Of a stretch of 64,000 bases of DNA, positions 1-11,500 are shown in pieces; the first letter of the stretch is position 1, and each line of letters opens with the position of its first letter. Source of the stretch: Pseudomonas serboccidentalis (lineage in GTDB: Bacteria; Pseudomonadota; Gammaproteobacteria; Pseudomonadales; Pseudomonadaceae); contig NZ_CP101655.1 of NCBI RefSeq assembly GCF_028830055.1, positions 1,388,132-1,452,131 of the forward strand, written 5' to 3'. The position numbers and the translations under genes were made by a program. Under the pieces are notes generated by a model. That model was not told where the DNA came from, made no database searches, and saw only the letters and a program-made list of their open reading frames with translations.

Positions 1-231
1 GAGCTGTTCGACCACCGTGCGCGCGGTCACCAGAAACAGCTGTCCGGCCGCCGTCAGCTCGATCGGCGTGCGCGAGCGATTGACCAGCGTCAGCCCGAGC
101 GCTGCTTCAAGGCTGCGGATCCGCCGACTGAACGCCGGCTGAGTCACGAAGCGCCGTTCGGCCGCCTGCGAGAAGCTGCGAGTGGCGGCCAGAGCACTGA
201 AGTCCTCGAGCCATTTGCTTTCCAGATTCAT
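1..231 (-). CDS. LysR-family transcriptional regulator, N-terminal part (truncated by window edge)
   Basis: The 77 visible codons form the winged helix-turn-helix of a LysR-type regulator. The translation begins MNLESKWLEDFSALAATRSF and continues through SQAAERRFVTQPAFSRRI, the standard LysR recognition-helix layout, ending in RSRTPIELTAAGQ. The effector-binding domain lies outside the window. It is transcribed divergently from aspA with about 180 bp between them, so control of aspA and the following transporter/asparaginase genes is a reasonable inference. The ATG at 229-231 is the natural start because the HTH follows directly. Confidence 0.88.
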   Translation of the reverse strand, partial: MNLESKWLEDFSALAATRSFSQAAERRFVTQPAFSRRIRSLEAALGLTLVNRSRTPIELTAAGQLFLVTARTVVEQL

Positions 232-293
232 CACGCCCTCCCGGGAACGCACCAAAACAGGTCACACGTCTGCCGCGCGCGCGGCGTCACACG

Positions 294-304
294 GGCATTA
301 TGCC
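294..304. promoter_or_regulatory. Small perfect palindrome in the lysR-aspA divergent promoter region
   Basis: GGCATTATGCC is an 11-bp perfect palindrome around a central T, 63 bp from the lysR start and about 107 bp from the aspA start. It is a candidate operator for the divergently encoded LysR protein. The assignment rests only on position and symmetry. Confidence 0.3.
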
Positions 305-411
305 GAATGTGCATAGGGCAGTGTTTAACAGCATTGGCCCAAAAAATCCTACAAGCCTAGCATTCGCAGCGTTCCGGCATAGACCGGGTCCATATCGAGA
401 TGATTTCTATC

Positions 412-1836
<1,425 letters not shown>

Positions 1837-1899
1837 GCCGACGCGTTACTTGTTGCACCGCTCACCAGGTCGAGGGACTAGACACCTCTCACCTTTTGA

Positions 1900-1933
1900 G
1901 GGCTTGGGGATTGGTCCCCAAGCCCTTTTTTTT
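1900..1933 (+). terminator. Rho-independent terminator after aspA
   Basis: A perfect 11-bp GC-rich stem (1900-1910 with 1915-1925, loop TTGG) is followed by a run of eight T at 1926-1933. Confidence 0.92.
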
Positions 1934-2270
1934 AACTGTTTGACCCTGAGCCCCGTATGTCTGGGGGTTGCGCCAACAAGAAAGCAGCCTCCAAACAAGC
2001 CCGGCGCCGGTAACGCCGGGTGTTTCAAAGCTTCGTTTCGTCGCTTGCACCACAAGCGTGCAGACGGGCGCCGCACTGATCGGTATAGTGCCGCCCCTCT
2101 TCGCGTGAGCGGTCGTCGGTAACGAGGCCATAACCCATGCGAAACCCGAACTAATAACAAACCCGCGAAATGGAACCGGGACGAAACATTCGCCTCACCT
2201 GTCGTGCCGCGTGCACACCGGCGTAACACGATGTTTCTGACCATCCAGTATTTGCTTACACAAAAAACAG
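1934..2270. other. Long intergenic region between aspA terminator and symporter gene
   Basis: No convincing coding sequence is present; reading frames here lack ribosome-binding sites. Two short stem structures are visible: CCCGGCG/CGCCGGG at 2000-2020, without a following U-run, and CGCTTG/CAAGCG at 2042-2058. A TATAGT hexamer at 2084-2089 could be a -10 element, but no good -35 is paired with it. The region probably holds the leader and promoter of the symporter gene. Confidence 0.35.
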
Positions 2271-2283
2271 CGAGGAAAAATCC

Positions 2284-3732
2284 ATGCTCGAAGTCATCAA
2301 CGACTTCCTCTCAGGGAAAGTACTGATCGTGCTCATTGTCGGGCTCGGTAGCTACTTCACGATTCGCTCGCGTTTCGTTCAATTGCGGCACTTCTTCCAC
2401 ATGTTCGCGGTGTTCCGCGACAGCCTCAAAGGCAGCGCCGGGCAGCTCAGCTCGTTCCAGGCCCTGATGCTCAGCCTTGCCGGCCGTGTCGGTGCAGGCA
2501 ACATCGCCGGTGTCGGCATCGCCGTGACCCTGGGTGGTCCAGGTGCGGTGTTCTGGATGTGGGTGACCGCACTGGTCGGCATGTCCAGCAGCTTCTTCGA
2601 ATGCACCCTGGCCCAAGTCTACAAGCGCGCCGATGGCGACGGCCTGTACCGTGGCGGCCCGGCTTACTACATCCAGCACGGCCTGAAACTCAAAGGCATG
2701 GCGGTGGTGTTCTCGATCCTGCTGCTGGTCACCTACGGCTTTGCCTTCATTGGCCTGCAGTCCTACACCGTGACGCACTCACTGCAGAACGCCTTTGAAT
2801 TCAATCCACAACACACCGGTATCGTCCTGGCGGTGCTGCTGGCCATTACCTTCATCGGCGGCATCAAGCGCATTGCCTCGGTGTCCGACCTGCTCGTACC
2901 GATCAAGACCCTGGCCTATATCGGCGTGACCCTGTACGTGATCGGTACCCAGATCGAACACGTGCCAGCCATGCTGGAAACCATCTTCAAGAGCGCCTTC
3001 GGCCTCGACCCGGCCTTTGGCGGCCTGCTCGGCAGCGCCATCGTCATGGGCGTGAAGCGCGGCGTGTTCGCCAACGAAGCGGGCCTGGGCAGTGCGCCGA
3101 ACGTTGCCGCAGTGGCCGCCGTGAAGCACCCGGGCGCCCAGGGCGTGGTCCAGGCCTTCAGCGTGTTCCTCGACACCTTCGTGATCTGCACCTGCACCGC
3201 GCTGCTGATCCTGCTGTCGGGCTTCTACACCCCGGGCTTCGAAGGTGACGGCATCGTCCTGACCCAGAACTCGCTGGCCGCCGTGGTCGGTGACTGGGGC
3301 CGCATGTTCGTCAGCGTCGCTCTGTCGCTGTTCGTCTTCACTTGCATCCTCTACAACTACTACCTGGGCGAAAACAGCCTGCAGTTCCTCACCCGCAACC
3401 GCGCCGCGCTGATGATTTTCCGCGGTCTGGTCCTGGCGCTGGTGGTATGGGGTTCGATGCAGGACCTGTCGACCGTGTTCGCCTTCGCCGACATCACCAT
3501 GACCTGCCTGGCCTTCGTCAACCTGATAGCCCTGGCCATGCTGTTCAAGGTCGGCATGCGCGTGATGCGCGACTACGACGAGCAGCGCCGCGCCGGCGTC
3601 AAGCAGCCCGTGTTCGACTCCAGCAAATTTACCGATCTGGACCTGGACCTGAAGGCCTGGCCGACCAACCCGCCAGCCGCCGCCGGCAAGACCGAAGTCG
3701 AGCCGCAAGGCGCCCCTGCAGCGCAACGCTGA
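2284..3732 (+). CDS. Alanine/glycine:cation symporter (AGCS) family protein
   Basis: A 482-residue polytopic inner-membrane protein of the sodium:alanine symporter family (DagA/YaaJ-like), importing alanine or glycine with Na+ or H+. The family signature region GRVGAGNIAGVGIAVTLGGP is seen at about residues 67-86, with many hydrophobic segments through residue ~430. A second conserved stretch GVFANEAGLGSAPN follows near residue 260. The hydrophilic C-terminal tail (~50 residues, Pro/Ala-rich) is cytoplasmic-like. The start is set by GAGGA 8-10 bp upstream of the ATG. Lying between aspA and asparaginase, its substrate could equally be another small amino acid; the family does not fix this. Confidence 0.9.
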   Translation: MLEVINDFLSGKVLIVLIVGLGSYFTIRSRFVQLRHFFHMFAVFRDSLKGSAGQLSSFQALMLSLAGRVGAGNIAGVGIAVTLGGPGAVFWMWVTALVGMSSSFFECTLAQVYKRADGDGLYRGGPAYYIQHGLKLKGMAVVFSILLLVTYGFAFIGLQSYTVTHSLQNAFEFNPQHTGIVLAVLLAITFIGGIKRIASVSDLLVPIKTLAYIGVTLYVIGTQIEHVPAMLETIFKSAFGLDPAFGGLLGSAIVMGVKRGVFANEAGLGSAPNVAAVAAVKHPGAQGVVQAFSVFLDTFVICTCTALLILLSGFYTPGFEGDGIVLTQNSLAAVVGDWGRMFVSVALSLFVFTCILYNYYLGENSLQFLTRNRAALMIFRGLVLALVVWGSMQDLSTVFAFADITMTCLAFVNLIALAMLFKVGMRVMRDYDEQRRAGVKQPVFDSSKFTDLDLDLKAWPTNPPAAAGKTEVEPQGAPAAQR

Positions 3733-3740
3733 CAGGTGAA

Positions 3741-3767
3741 TGACGGGCGCATCCCCTGCGCCCGTCA
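3741..3767 (+). terminator. Hairpin after symporter gene
   Basis: A 10-bp perfect stem, TGACGGGCGC with GCGCCCGTCA, encloses a 7-nt loop 8 bp after the stop codon. The following sequence has only a weak T content, so termination may be partial. Confidence 0.65.
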
Positions 3768-3787
3768 GTTATTGTGATGCAATAACT

Positions 3788-3877
3788 TGTAGGAGCGAGC
3801 CTGCTCGCGATAGCTGTCTTTCAGCCAACATCAATGTTGAATGATGAACCGCTGTCGCGAGCAGGCTCACTCCTACA
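3788..3877. repeat. REP doublet (REPIN-like), 'GAGCCTGCTCGCGA' family
   Basis: Two inverted copies of a REP-type element (TGTAGGAGCGAGCCTGCTCG and its complement) flank about 40 bp of unrelated sequence. The same family recurs at 37745-37834 and, in variant form, at 54284-54353. Confidence 0.85.
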
Positions 3878-3903
3878 ATGTCATCTCTTGTGGAGACCCT
3901 CAG

Positions 3904-4908
3904 ATGATTGCCAATTCCTTCCCCGCCGCCCAACACGTCATGGTGCTCTACACCGGTGGCACCATCGGCATGCAGGCCAGTGCCAACGGCCTGGCCCCAG
4001 CGTCCGGTTTCGAAGCGCGGATGCGCGAGTACCTGCACAGCCAGCCTGAGCTGGTGGTGCCGCAGTGGCGCTTCCGGGAAATGTCGCCGCTGATCGACAG
4101 CGCCAACATGACCCCGGCCTATTGGCAGCAACTGCGTGAAGCGGTGGTCGATGCCGTGGACGTGCAAGGCTGCGACAGCGTGTTGATCCTGCACGGCACC
4201 GACACACTGGCCTACAGCGCCGCGGCAATGAGCTTCCAGTTGCTCGGCCTGCATGCTCGTGTGTGCTTCACCGGTTCCATGCTGCCGGCGGGCGTGGCTG
4301 ACAGCGATGCCTGGGAAAACCTCGGCGGCGCACTGGTTGCCCTCGGCCAAGGCTTGGCGCCGGGTGTGCACCTGTACTTCCACGGCGAACTGCTGGACCC
4401 GACCCGCTGCGCGAAAGTGCGCAGTTTCGGTCGGCATCCGTTCAAACGCCTCGAACGTCAGGGCGGCGGGGTGAAAGCATCTTCGATGCCGGCCGCGTTG
4501 AACTACAACCAACCGAAACAACTGGCGAATGTCGCTGTGCTGCCGCTGTTCCCCGGCATCAGCGCCGGGATTGTCGACGGTCTGCTCGACGGCGGTATCC
4601 AGGGCCTGGTGCTGGAGTGCTACGGCAGCGGCACCGGACCGAGCGACAACCCCGAGTTCCTCGCCAGCCTCGGCCGAGCCCGGGACAACGGCGTGGTGGT
4701 GGTCGCAGTCACCCAGTGCCATGAAGGCGGGGTCGAGCTGGACGTTTACGAGGCCGGCAGCCGGCTGCGTGGCGTGGGCGTGTTGTCCGGTGGCGGCATG
4801 ACCCGCGAAGCGGCGTTCGGCAAGTTGCAGGCGTTGCTGGGTGCTGGTCTGGAGTCGGCTGAAGTGCGGCGCCTGATCGAACTCGACCTGTGTGGCGAGC
4901 TGATCTGA
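3904..4908 (+). CDS. ansA: L-asparaginase (type I/II family)
   Basis: Hydrolyses L-asparagine to aspartate and ammonia, supplying substrate to AspA upstream. The 334-residue protein carries both active-site signatures of the family: YTGGTIG with the nucleophilic threonine at residues 15-21, and HGTDTLAY with the second Thr-Asp pair at 97-104. No signal peptide is visible, which points to a cytoplasmic type I-like enzyme. An in-frame ATG at 3841 lies inside the REP doublet and would add residues with no family counterpart. The ATG at 3904 has GGAG 8 bp upstream and is chosen. Glutaminase side activity is possible in this family and cannot be judged here. Confidence 0.92.
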   Translation: MIANSFPAAQHVMVLYTGGTIGMQASANGLAPASGFEARMREYLHSQPELVVPQWRFREMSPLIDSANMTPAYWQQLREAVVDAVDVQGCDSVLILHGTDTLAYSAAAMSFQLLGLHARVCFTGSMLPAGVADSDAWENLGGALVALGQGLAPGVHLYFHGELLDPTRCAKVRSFGRHPFKRLERQGGGVKASSMPAALNYNQPKQLANVAVLPLFPGISAGIVDGLLDGGIQGLVLECYGSGTGPSDNPEFLASLGRARDNGVVVVAVTQCHEGGVELDVYEAGSRLRGVGVLSGGGMTREAAFGKLQALLGAGLESAEVRRLIELDLCGELI

Positions 4909-4924
4909 CACCACGCAATACCCC

Positions 4925-5049
4925 TGTAGGAGTGAGCCCCTGTGGCGAGGGAGCTTGCTCCCGCTCGCCTGCGAAGCAGTCGCAATATTTCGGGGCCGCT
5001 GCGCGCCCCAGCGGGAGCAAGCTCCCTCGCCACAATAGCCCTCCCACAG
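4925..5049. repeat. REP doublet, 'GGCGAGGGAGCTTGCTCCCGCT' family
   Basis: Inverted copies of GTGGCGAGGGAGCTTGCTCC lie at about 4941-4966 and 5010-5034, bounded by TGTAGGAG and CTCCCACA ends. This is a second REP family, different from the neighbouring copy at 3788, and it occurs once in the window. Confidence 0.82.
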
Positions 5050-5110
5050 TTTGATCGGCGTCCGGCATGCAACTTGCTGCGTTCCAGTCATCTCAAGGCT
5101 GGAAGATTTT

Positions 5111-6103
5111 ATGCTGCACTCCCACCTCACCACCCTCAACGCCGTTTCGCTGGTGCTCAACACCTTCAAGGCCGAAGGCTTGTCGAGCGAGGCATTGCTG
5201 GCCGGCAGCGGCATCAGCGCTACAGATCTGAACCGCGCCGACACGCGCATCACCACCAACCAGGAGATGCAGGTCTGCGCCAACGCGGTCGCGCTCAAGC
5301 ACGATATCGGTCTGGAACTGGGCCGGCGCATGCATGTTTCCTGCTACGGCATCCTCGGTTATGCGCTGCTGACCTGTGCCACCTTCGGTGACGCTTTGCG
5401 TCTGGCGATCCGTTATCCGGCGCTGTTGGGAACACTTTTCGAACTGAGCCTGGAGGACGACGGCGAGCGCGTCTGGTTCGTTGCTGCCGATTACCGCGAG
5501 AGCCCGGCGATGGCGGTGTTCAACGCCGAGTTCTGCCTGGTGTCACTGAAAGTCATTTGCGACGACCTGCTCGGTCATCCCCTGCCCTTGCTCGCCACGC
5601 GGTTTGAACACGCGGCGCCGGATTACCGCGACAGCTACGCCGAACACTTCGCCAGCCCGCTGCACTTCGCCGCCAGGGACAACGCGTTCGCCTTCGACCG
5701 CCGCTGGCTCGAGCAGCCGCTGCCACTGGCCGATGCCATCACCCATCAGGCCATGGCCGAGCGCTGCCGCAAGCAGAACCTCGAATTCACCGGCCGCCAG
5801 GCCTGGCTCGGGCGTATCCGCCAATTGCTCAGTGCCCAGTTGAATGCCGCGCCGGGGCTGGAGGGCCTGGCCCAGCAGATGAAGTGCTCGCCGCGCACCT
5901 TGCGCCGTCACCTCAAGGACATGGGCAGCAGTTATCAGGAGCTGCTCGACGAACTGCGTTTCGAGCGCGCCAAGCAGATGCTGTGTGAAGATCAGTTGCC
6001 GATCTACCGCATCGCCGAAACCCTGGGCTTCAGCGAAACCGCAAGCTTCCGCCATGCGTTCGTGCGCTGGAGCGGTGTGGCGCCGAGCCAGTTCAGAACC
6101 TGA
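5111..6103 (+). CDS. AraC-family transcriptional regulator with arabinose-binding-like N-terminal domain
   Basis: A 330-residue regulator. Residues ~15-200 match the layout of the 'Arabinose_bd' N-terminal domain (PF12625 type), starting NAVSLVLNTFKAEGLSSEAL. The C-terminal ~100 residues hold the two helix-turn-helix motifs of AraC/XylS proteins (MKCSPRTLRRHLKDMGSSYQ and IYRIAETLGFSETASFRHAF). The ATG at 5111 follows a GGAAG stretch; the earlier in-frame start falls in non-conserved sequence. It lies upstream of, and on the same strand as, the acetylpolyamine deacetylase/polyamine-binding pair, so control of that pair is plausible but not shown. An IR with terminator potential separates them. 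Confidence 0.9.
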   Translation: MLHSHLTTLNAVSLVLNTFKAEGLSSEALLAGSGISATDLNRADTRITTNQEMQVCANAVALKHDIGLELGRRMHVSCYGILGYALLTCATFGDALRLAIRYPALLGTLFELSLEDDGERVWFVAADYRESPAMAVFNAEFCLVSLKVICDDLLGHPLPLLATRFEHAAPDYRDSYAEHFASPLHFAARDNAFAFDRRWLEQPLPLADAITHQAMAERCRKQNLEFTGRQAWLGRIRQLLSAQLNAAPGLEGLAQQMKCSPRTLRRHLKDMGSSYQELLDELRFERAKQMLCEDQLPIYRIAETLGFSETASFRHAFVRWSGVAPSQFRT

Positions 6104-6105
6104 AA

Positions 6106-6181
6106 GATCAAAAGATCGCAGCCTTCGGCAGCGCCTACACCGATCTCTGTAGGCGCTGCCGAAGGCTGCGATCTTTTGATC
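6106..6181. repeat. Long perfect inverted repeat (REPIN, 'GATCGCAGCCTTCGGCAG' family), probable terminator
   Basis: Two 34-nt arms that match perfectly (6106-6139 and 6148-6181) flank an 8-nt loop, starting 3 bp after the AraC-gene stop codon. The element belongs to the REP family also seen at 21208, 26444, 31335 and 42461. As a hairpin it ends in TTTTGATC and may also terminate transcription. Confidence 0.9.
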
Positions 6182-6310
6182 TAAAAAGGGGCGAATAACG
6201 GTCAGTTTTTTTGGCCATATCGATCCCCTTTTGGCCTTTCCTGCCGTTCTCCGATTCACCGCACGCCGCAACACTGGGGGCCACCGAATCAGCCCTGCGG
6301 AGAACAACAA

Positions 6311-7336
6311 ATGCTGACGATCTACTCAGACGATCACCACCTGCACCATGGCCGCTGCGAGCTCATCGACGGCCAGCTCAAGCCATGCTTCGAGATGCCT
6401 TCGCGCGCCGACCACGTGCTGCAACGGGTACAGCACCAGAACCTCGGCCCGGTCGAGGCACCGAAGGATTTCGGCCTGGAGCCGATCGCACGAATCCACA
6501 GCCGCGACTACCTCGACTTCTTCAAAGGCGCGTGGGAACGCTGGACCGAATTCAACACCGACGGTGACTTGCTGCCGTACACCTGGCCGGCACGCACACT
6601 ACGGCAGATCAAACCGACCAGCCTGCACGGCCAGCTCGGTTACTACAGCTTCGACGGCGGCGCACCGATCACCGCCGGCACCTGGCAAGCGGCCTACAGC
6701 GCTGCGCAAGTGGCGCTGACTGCCCAAGCGGAAATCCAGCGCGGTGCACGCAGTGCCTTCGCCCTGTGCCGTCCGCCGGGACACCACGCCGCCAGTGACT
6801 TGATGGGCGGTTATTGCTACCTCAACAATGCTGCCATCGCCGCCCAGGCGTTCCTCGATCAGGGCCACAAGAAGGTCGCGATCCTCGACGTCGACTATCA
6901 CCACGGCAACGGCACCCAGTCGATTTTCTACGCGCGCAGCGACGTGTTGTTCACCTCGATCCACGGCCACCCGGAAGCCGAGTTTCCGTTTTTCCTCGGT
7001 TACGACGATGAGCACGGCGAAGGCGCCGGTGAAGGCTTCAACTTCAACTACCCGCTGCCGGCCGGCTCCGGCTGGGATGTGTGGAGCGCGGCACTGGATC
7101 AGGCCTGTAACGAGATCGACCGCTACGGCGCCGACGTCATAATCGTGTCGCTGGGCGTCGACACGTTCAAGGACGATCCGATCTCACAATTCAAACTCGA
7201 CAGCCCGGATTACCTGGCAATGGGCAAGCGCATTGCCGCCCTTGGCAAGCCAACCCTGTTCGTCATGGAAGGCGGCTACGCGGTGGAGGAAATCGGCATC
7301 AACGCGGTGAACGTGCTGGAAGGGTTTGAACAATGA
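6311..7336 (+). CDS. Acetylpolyamine amidohydrolase (class II histone-deacetylase family)
   Basis: Zn-dependent deacetylase that removes acetyl groups from acetylated polyamines such as acetylputrescine and acetylcadaverine, allowing their catabolism. The 341-residue protein has the HDAC-fold signatures: RPPGHHAA with the paired catalytic histidines at about 158-159, DVDYHHGNG with metal ligands at about D195 and H197, and SLGVDTFKDDP carrying the third ligand. The start is set by GGAG upstream of the ATG. The stop overlaps the start of the periplasmic polyamine-binding protein (ATGA), matching the P. aeruginosa aphA-type arrangement recalled for PA1409-PA1410. Lysine deacetylation of proteins is an alternative activity in the family but less likely here. 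Confidence 0.92.
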   Translation: MLTIYSDDHHLHHGRCELIDGQLKPCFEMPSRADHVLQRVQHQNLGPVEAPKDFGLEPIARIHSRDYLDFFKGAWERWTEFNTDGDLLPYTWPARTLRQIKPTSLHGQLGYYSFDGGAPITAGTWQAAYSAAQVALTAQAEIQRGARSAFALCRPPGHHAASDLMGGYCYLNNAAIAAQAFLDQGHKKVAILDVDYHHGNGTQSIFYARSDVLFTSIHGHPEAEFPFFLGYDDEHGEGAGEGFNFNYPLPAGSGWDVWSAALDQACNEIDRYGADVIIVSLGVDTFKDDPISQFKLDSPDYLAMGKRIAALGKPTLFVMEGGYAVEEIGINAVNVLEGFEQ

Positions 7337-8433
7337 ACCGCCTCAAGCACCTTATCGCGCCAGCCCTGTGTGCGACGTTGTTGAGCACCGCTGCCCACGC
7401 TGAAGAACGCACCCTGCGCGTCTACAACTGGTTCGACTACATCACGCCCAAGGCACTGGAAGACTTCAAGGCGCAGAACACCCAGACCAAACTGGTCTAC
7501 GACATCTTCGACACCAACGAAGCGCTGGAAGCCAAACTGCTGACCGGCAACTCCGGTTATGACGTGGTGGTGCCGTCCAACGTGTTCCTCGCCAAGCAGA
7601 TCGAAGCCGGGGTGTTCCAGCCGCTGGATCGCAGCAAGCTGGCGAACTGGAACCACCTCGACCCGAAACTGATGAAGCTGATCGAGGCCAACGACCCGGG
7701 CAACCGGTTCGCCGTGCCGTACATGTACGGCACCATCCTGATCGGCTTCAACCCGGCCAAGGTCAAGGCAGCGCTGGGTGACAACGCGCCGGTGGACAGC
7801 TGGGATCTGATCTTCAAGGAAGAGAACATCAGCAAGCTCAAGCAGTGCGGCGTCGCCCTGCTCGACTCGCCGTCGGAGATCCTGCCGCTGGCCCTGCAAC
7901 ACCTGGGGCTCGATCCCAACAGCAAGAACCCGGCGGACTATGCGAAAGCCGAAGCGCTGCTGATGAAGATCCGTCCGTACATCACCTACTTCCACTCCTC
8001 CAAGTACATGGCCGATATCGCCAACGGTGACATCTGCGTCGCCGTCGGCTACTCCGGCAGCTTCTCGCAAGCGGCCAACCGCGCCAAAGAAGCGAAGAAC
8101 GGCGTGGTGGTCGACATGCGCCTGCCCAAGGAAGGCGCGCCGATCTGGTTCGACATGCTCGCGATCCCCAAGGGTGCGAAGAACCCGGAGGACGCCTACA
8201 CCTTCATCAACTACTTGCTGCAACCGGCGGTGATCGCACCGGTCAGCGACTTCGTCGGCTATCCGAACCCGAACAAGGACGCCACCGGCCTGGTGGACCC
8301 GGCGATCCGCAACAACCCCAACCTGTACCCGACCGAAGCGGCGATGAACACGCTGTACACCCTGCAGCCATTGCCTCGCGATGCCGAGCGGGCGCGGACG
8401 CGGGCCTGGACCAAAATCAAGTCCGGCACCTGA
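7333..8433 (+). CDS. Periplasmic polyamine-binding protein (PotF/PotD family)
   Basis: Extracytoplasmic solute-binding protein for putrescine or spermidine, 366 residues. A Sec signal peptide is clear (MNRLKHLIAPALCATLLSTA, cleavage after AHA), followed by the family opening EERTLRVYNWFDYITPKALE and the core motif VVPSNVFLAKQIEAG. It is translationally coupled to the acetylpolyamine deacetylase through a 4-bp ATGA overlap, which argues for joint use of acetylated polyamines. No permease or ATPase genes follow, so it must either share a transporter encoded elsewhere or act in sensing. A strong terminator follows. Confidence 0.92.
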   Translation: MNRLKHLIAPALCATLLSTAAHAEERTLRVYNWFDYITPKALEDFKAQNTQTKLVYDIFDTNEALEAKLLTGNSGYDVVVPSNVFLAKQIEAGVFQPLDRSKLANWNHLDPKLMKLIEANDPGNRFAVPYMYGTILIGFNPAKVKAALGDNAPVDSWDLIFKEENISKLKQCGVALLDSPSEILPLALQHLGLDPNSKNPADYAKAEALLMKIRPYITYFHSSKYMADIANGDICVAVGYSGSFSQAANRAKEAKNGVVVDMRLPKEGAPIWFDMLAIPKGAKNPEDAYTFINYLLQPAVIAPVSDFVGYPNPNKDATGLVDPAIRNNPNLYPTEAAMNTLYTLQPLPRDAERARTRAWTKIKSGT

Positions 8434-8450
8434 TACCCGCCGCTGTACCG

Positions 8451-8481
8451 AAAAGACCTGCGCTCGCGCAGGTCTTTTTTT
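8451..8481 (+). terminator. Rho-independent terminator after polyamine-binding protein gene
   Basis: AAAAGACCTGCGC pairs perfectly with GCGCAGGTCTTTT, followed by further T residues (seven T in total). It isolates the polyamine operon from the toxin-like genes downstream. Confidence 0.93.
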
Positions 8482-8585
8482 GCCCGCGATATTTATCTAC
8501 CACCCGCCCCGACGCGTCCGTCACTACCGTGAAACGGCATGCGCACCGAATGCCCAACGGTGCCTAACCCACACAGGATGTGAAC

Positions 8586-11500
8586 ATGACCGACGTTTCC
8601 ACCCCCTCCTCCGTGCCCGTCCCCACGGACGAACAGGATAAATTGCTGACCCAACTGGTGACCGGGCCGTCGATTCGCGAAGTGGCCACACGCACCCTCT
8701 TGCCGGCCCTGAAATCGCTGTACCCACAGCTGACGATCGATCCGCGTCTGGCGATGGTGGTGACCCCCACCTGGCGCCTGCTCAAGGAACAGGTCATCCC
8801 GGGGATCCAGCACTGGGAATCGCTGACCGACACCCTCGTTCGCCATGGTGTCGAGGGCACTCCGGTGGTTTTTTTCGACGGTGAGCACTACCTCACGCTA
8901 GAGCCAATGGAGCCAGCTCCGGCGCAATTCCCCGTGAGCCTGGAAGCCATCGCCCGTTTGCTCAATGAGCTGGCGCCGCTGCTGTTTTTTGCGTTCCAGG
9001 AACAGCAAGTCGATTACTGGAACCAACTGACGTCCGACACGACCCCGCGCTGGAAACACCTGTCCAAATCGCTGCGTGAACAGTGGAACATCGAAAAGAC
9101 CGCGGGCCTGGATACCGACCAGTACGCCATGGCGCGCAACCTTTACCAATACCCGGACAAGCACCTGCGCAGTGCGCATGACCGCTATCGGTCGCGCGCC
9201 TGCCTGATCGACCTCGACACCGTGAGTGACAAGACCGGCAACGACGTCTCGACGCACCTCAATGTCCTTGACCTGGCCGTACTGATCGGCGAGCACGACA
9301 GCCGCACCTTGATCCTCACGCACTCGGTGACCAACGGTTTGCGCACCTACGAGTCGTTGGAGCAACTGGGCAACTCCCTGCTGGTTTACAGCGCAGGCCA
9401 GACAAGCGGCCACACCCTGAAATGGCGCTTGATCGAACCCGAGGGCGAGTACTTCGATCATCTGGCATGCAACCTGATTGCGCTGCAGGCGGACTCGATT
9501 GGCGCGCTGTCGAACGAACCCGGCGCAGCAAATGCCGACCTTGCGCCGCACATCAGTCGCACCGCGAACGAGCTTGACCCGACAGACCAACAGGCTCCTT
9601 CACGCTTCAACCGGGTCGAGCAGACGCTGCCGTCGTGGATAGCCAACGCCTCGTCCAGCGACCTCACCGCTTACAGCCGCCACCTGATGGATCTGGCGAC
9701 GGTGCGCACGCAGGACGACGAGAAGACCTTTCTGGACGGCATCAAGCCGATCCGCGAGTTCGCCCTCGACACCCTGCGCGAGGCCATGCTCAAACAGCAT
9801 CCCGATGCCACCTCGTTAAACCTGACGGACATCGAGATCGCTGTCGAAAGCGTCGTGGTCTGGGGGGCGTTCGTGCCACAGGTCGGGCCCGAACGCATGT
9901 CGCTGAGCCTGGTGGATCTGGCGCTGCAGAACCTGATCGCGCTGCCCTTGGGCAACAAGACCGTACGCAGCATCAGCGGGCAATCATTGCCCGAGTGGAT
10001 GACCGTGGACTACCTGGAGGGATTGATCGTCAACGCCGACATCGGTCAGAGCTACCCGACACTGATCAAGAACACCTTGCTCGACGTCCCCACAGAAAGC
10101 CTTCGCCGGCAGAACCTGTTCACCGCTCACTTGCGGGTCGAACTGCCGCTGCTGGCGTTACAGCACAAGATTCGTGGTCAGGCCGGGATCAACGAACTGG
10201 GCTACCGGTATGTCGCGGCGGCGGTGCAAGTCGCCGCCGAAAACCGTTGGGTGGACGGCGAGGAAATCGTCATCCGCCCGCTGGCGTTCAAGCCCGGCTG
10301 GCGTTTGGCGGGCGCCGCCGACAAGGTGGCCAACATGTTTGTGATCGGCCCTCGCCAAATGAACAAGGGGCCGTGCCTGCTCTACCGGCCAATGCTCGAT
10401 CAACCCTTGAGCCAGTACCCGACACCGGCCAACCTGATCTACGCCATCAAGCATTCGCCGACGCTGCACCAATCCGTGCTCGCCTGGCTGCCGGACAGCG
10501 TACGGGCTGATTACGCCAACTACGTGTTCACCGCGAACCGGCCTTCTGTCTGGACGCTTTCGCAACTGCTGGGCGACCCGCTGACTCCGCTGCGAATGGG
10601 CGGCACGCTGACGCTGGGCACAGCGGTCATCGACCCCGATTACCTGGACGCGCTGTTCACGTCCAACGTCAATGCACTGGTCCGGCAGGCAGAAGAACAA
10701 TCGGTGTCCAACGCACAAAGCCGTTGGGAAACCTTCAAGCATGGCGCGTGGATGATCCTTAATGCAGCCTTGCCCTTTCTCGGTCGTACGGTCGGCACCG
10801 CCGCGTGGATCTGGCAGGTACTGGACGACATACAACAGACTCTCGACGCCGGCGACCAGGGTGATCGACAGCAACAGGCCAGCGCGATGACGGACCTGTT
10901 GCTGACCCTGGCGATGGTCCTCGCCCATCACGCCAGTACACGATCGTCGACGGCCCCCGGCATCGAGAAAAAGACTTCGAAGGCCAAACCCGTCGCGCTT
11001 GAGGAAAAACCGCGGACACCGCTCACCATCGTCCAGTCCTCCGAAGTCGTCGGCGAAGCTGCCGCTGCGCCACACCGTATCAGCGTGCTCACCGATACCG
11101 CCTTGAGTCTCACGCAGACTTTGGAACGCTTCGCGGTTCCCAGGCCCGAATCACTGATCCCGCCTGACAGCACCAGCGCGCTTTACCGTCATCTCCATCG
11201 CCTGGGAACCCGCTACTACGCCACGATCGACGAGCGCTGGTTCGAGGTAGCCGTCGATGACACAGGCGCGGTGTCGATGATCGACACCCGACAACAACCG
11301 ATGCGCAGAGGCCCGGCGTTGATCAGCAATACCCACGGCCAGTGGTTCGTCGACACCCGTTTGCGCCTTCGCGGCGGTGGCTTTTCCGCCCGGCGCAAAG
11401 CGCTGAAACAGCAAAACCGTCAACGCATTGCCGAACTCAAGCAACAACTGACCGAATTCGATAACGAACGCGATCACGCAAAAACCGAGCTGATCGACGC

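Noticed and set aside
2000..2058. Stem structures as a possible small RNA or attenuator before the symporter gene
   Set aside because: The two stems are short, lack a U-run, and no paired promoter elements could be defined.
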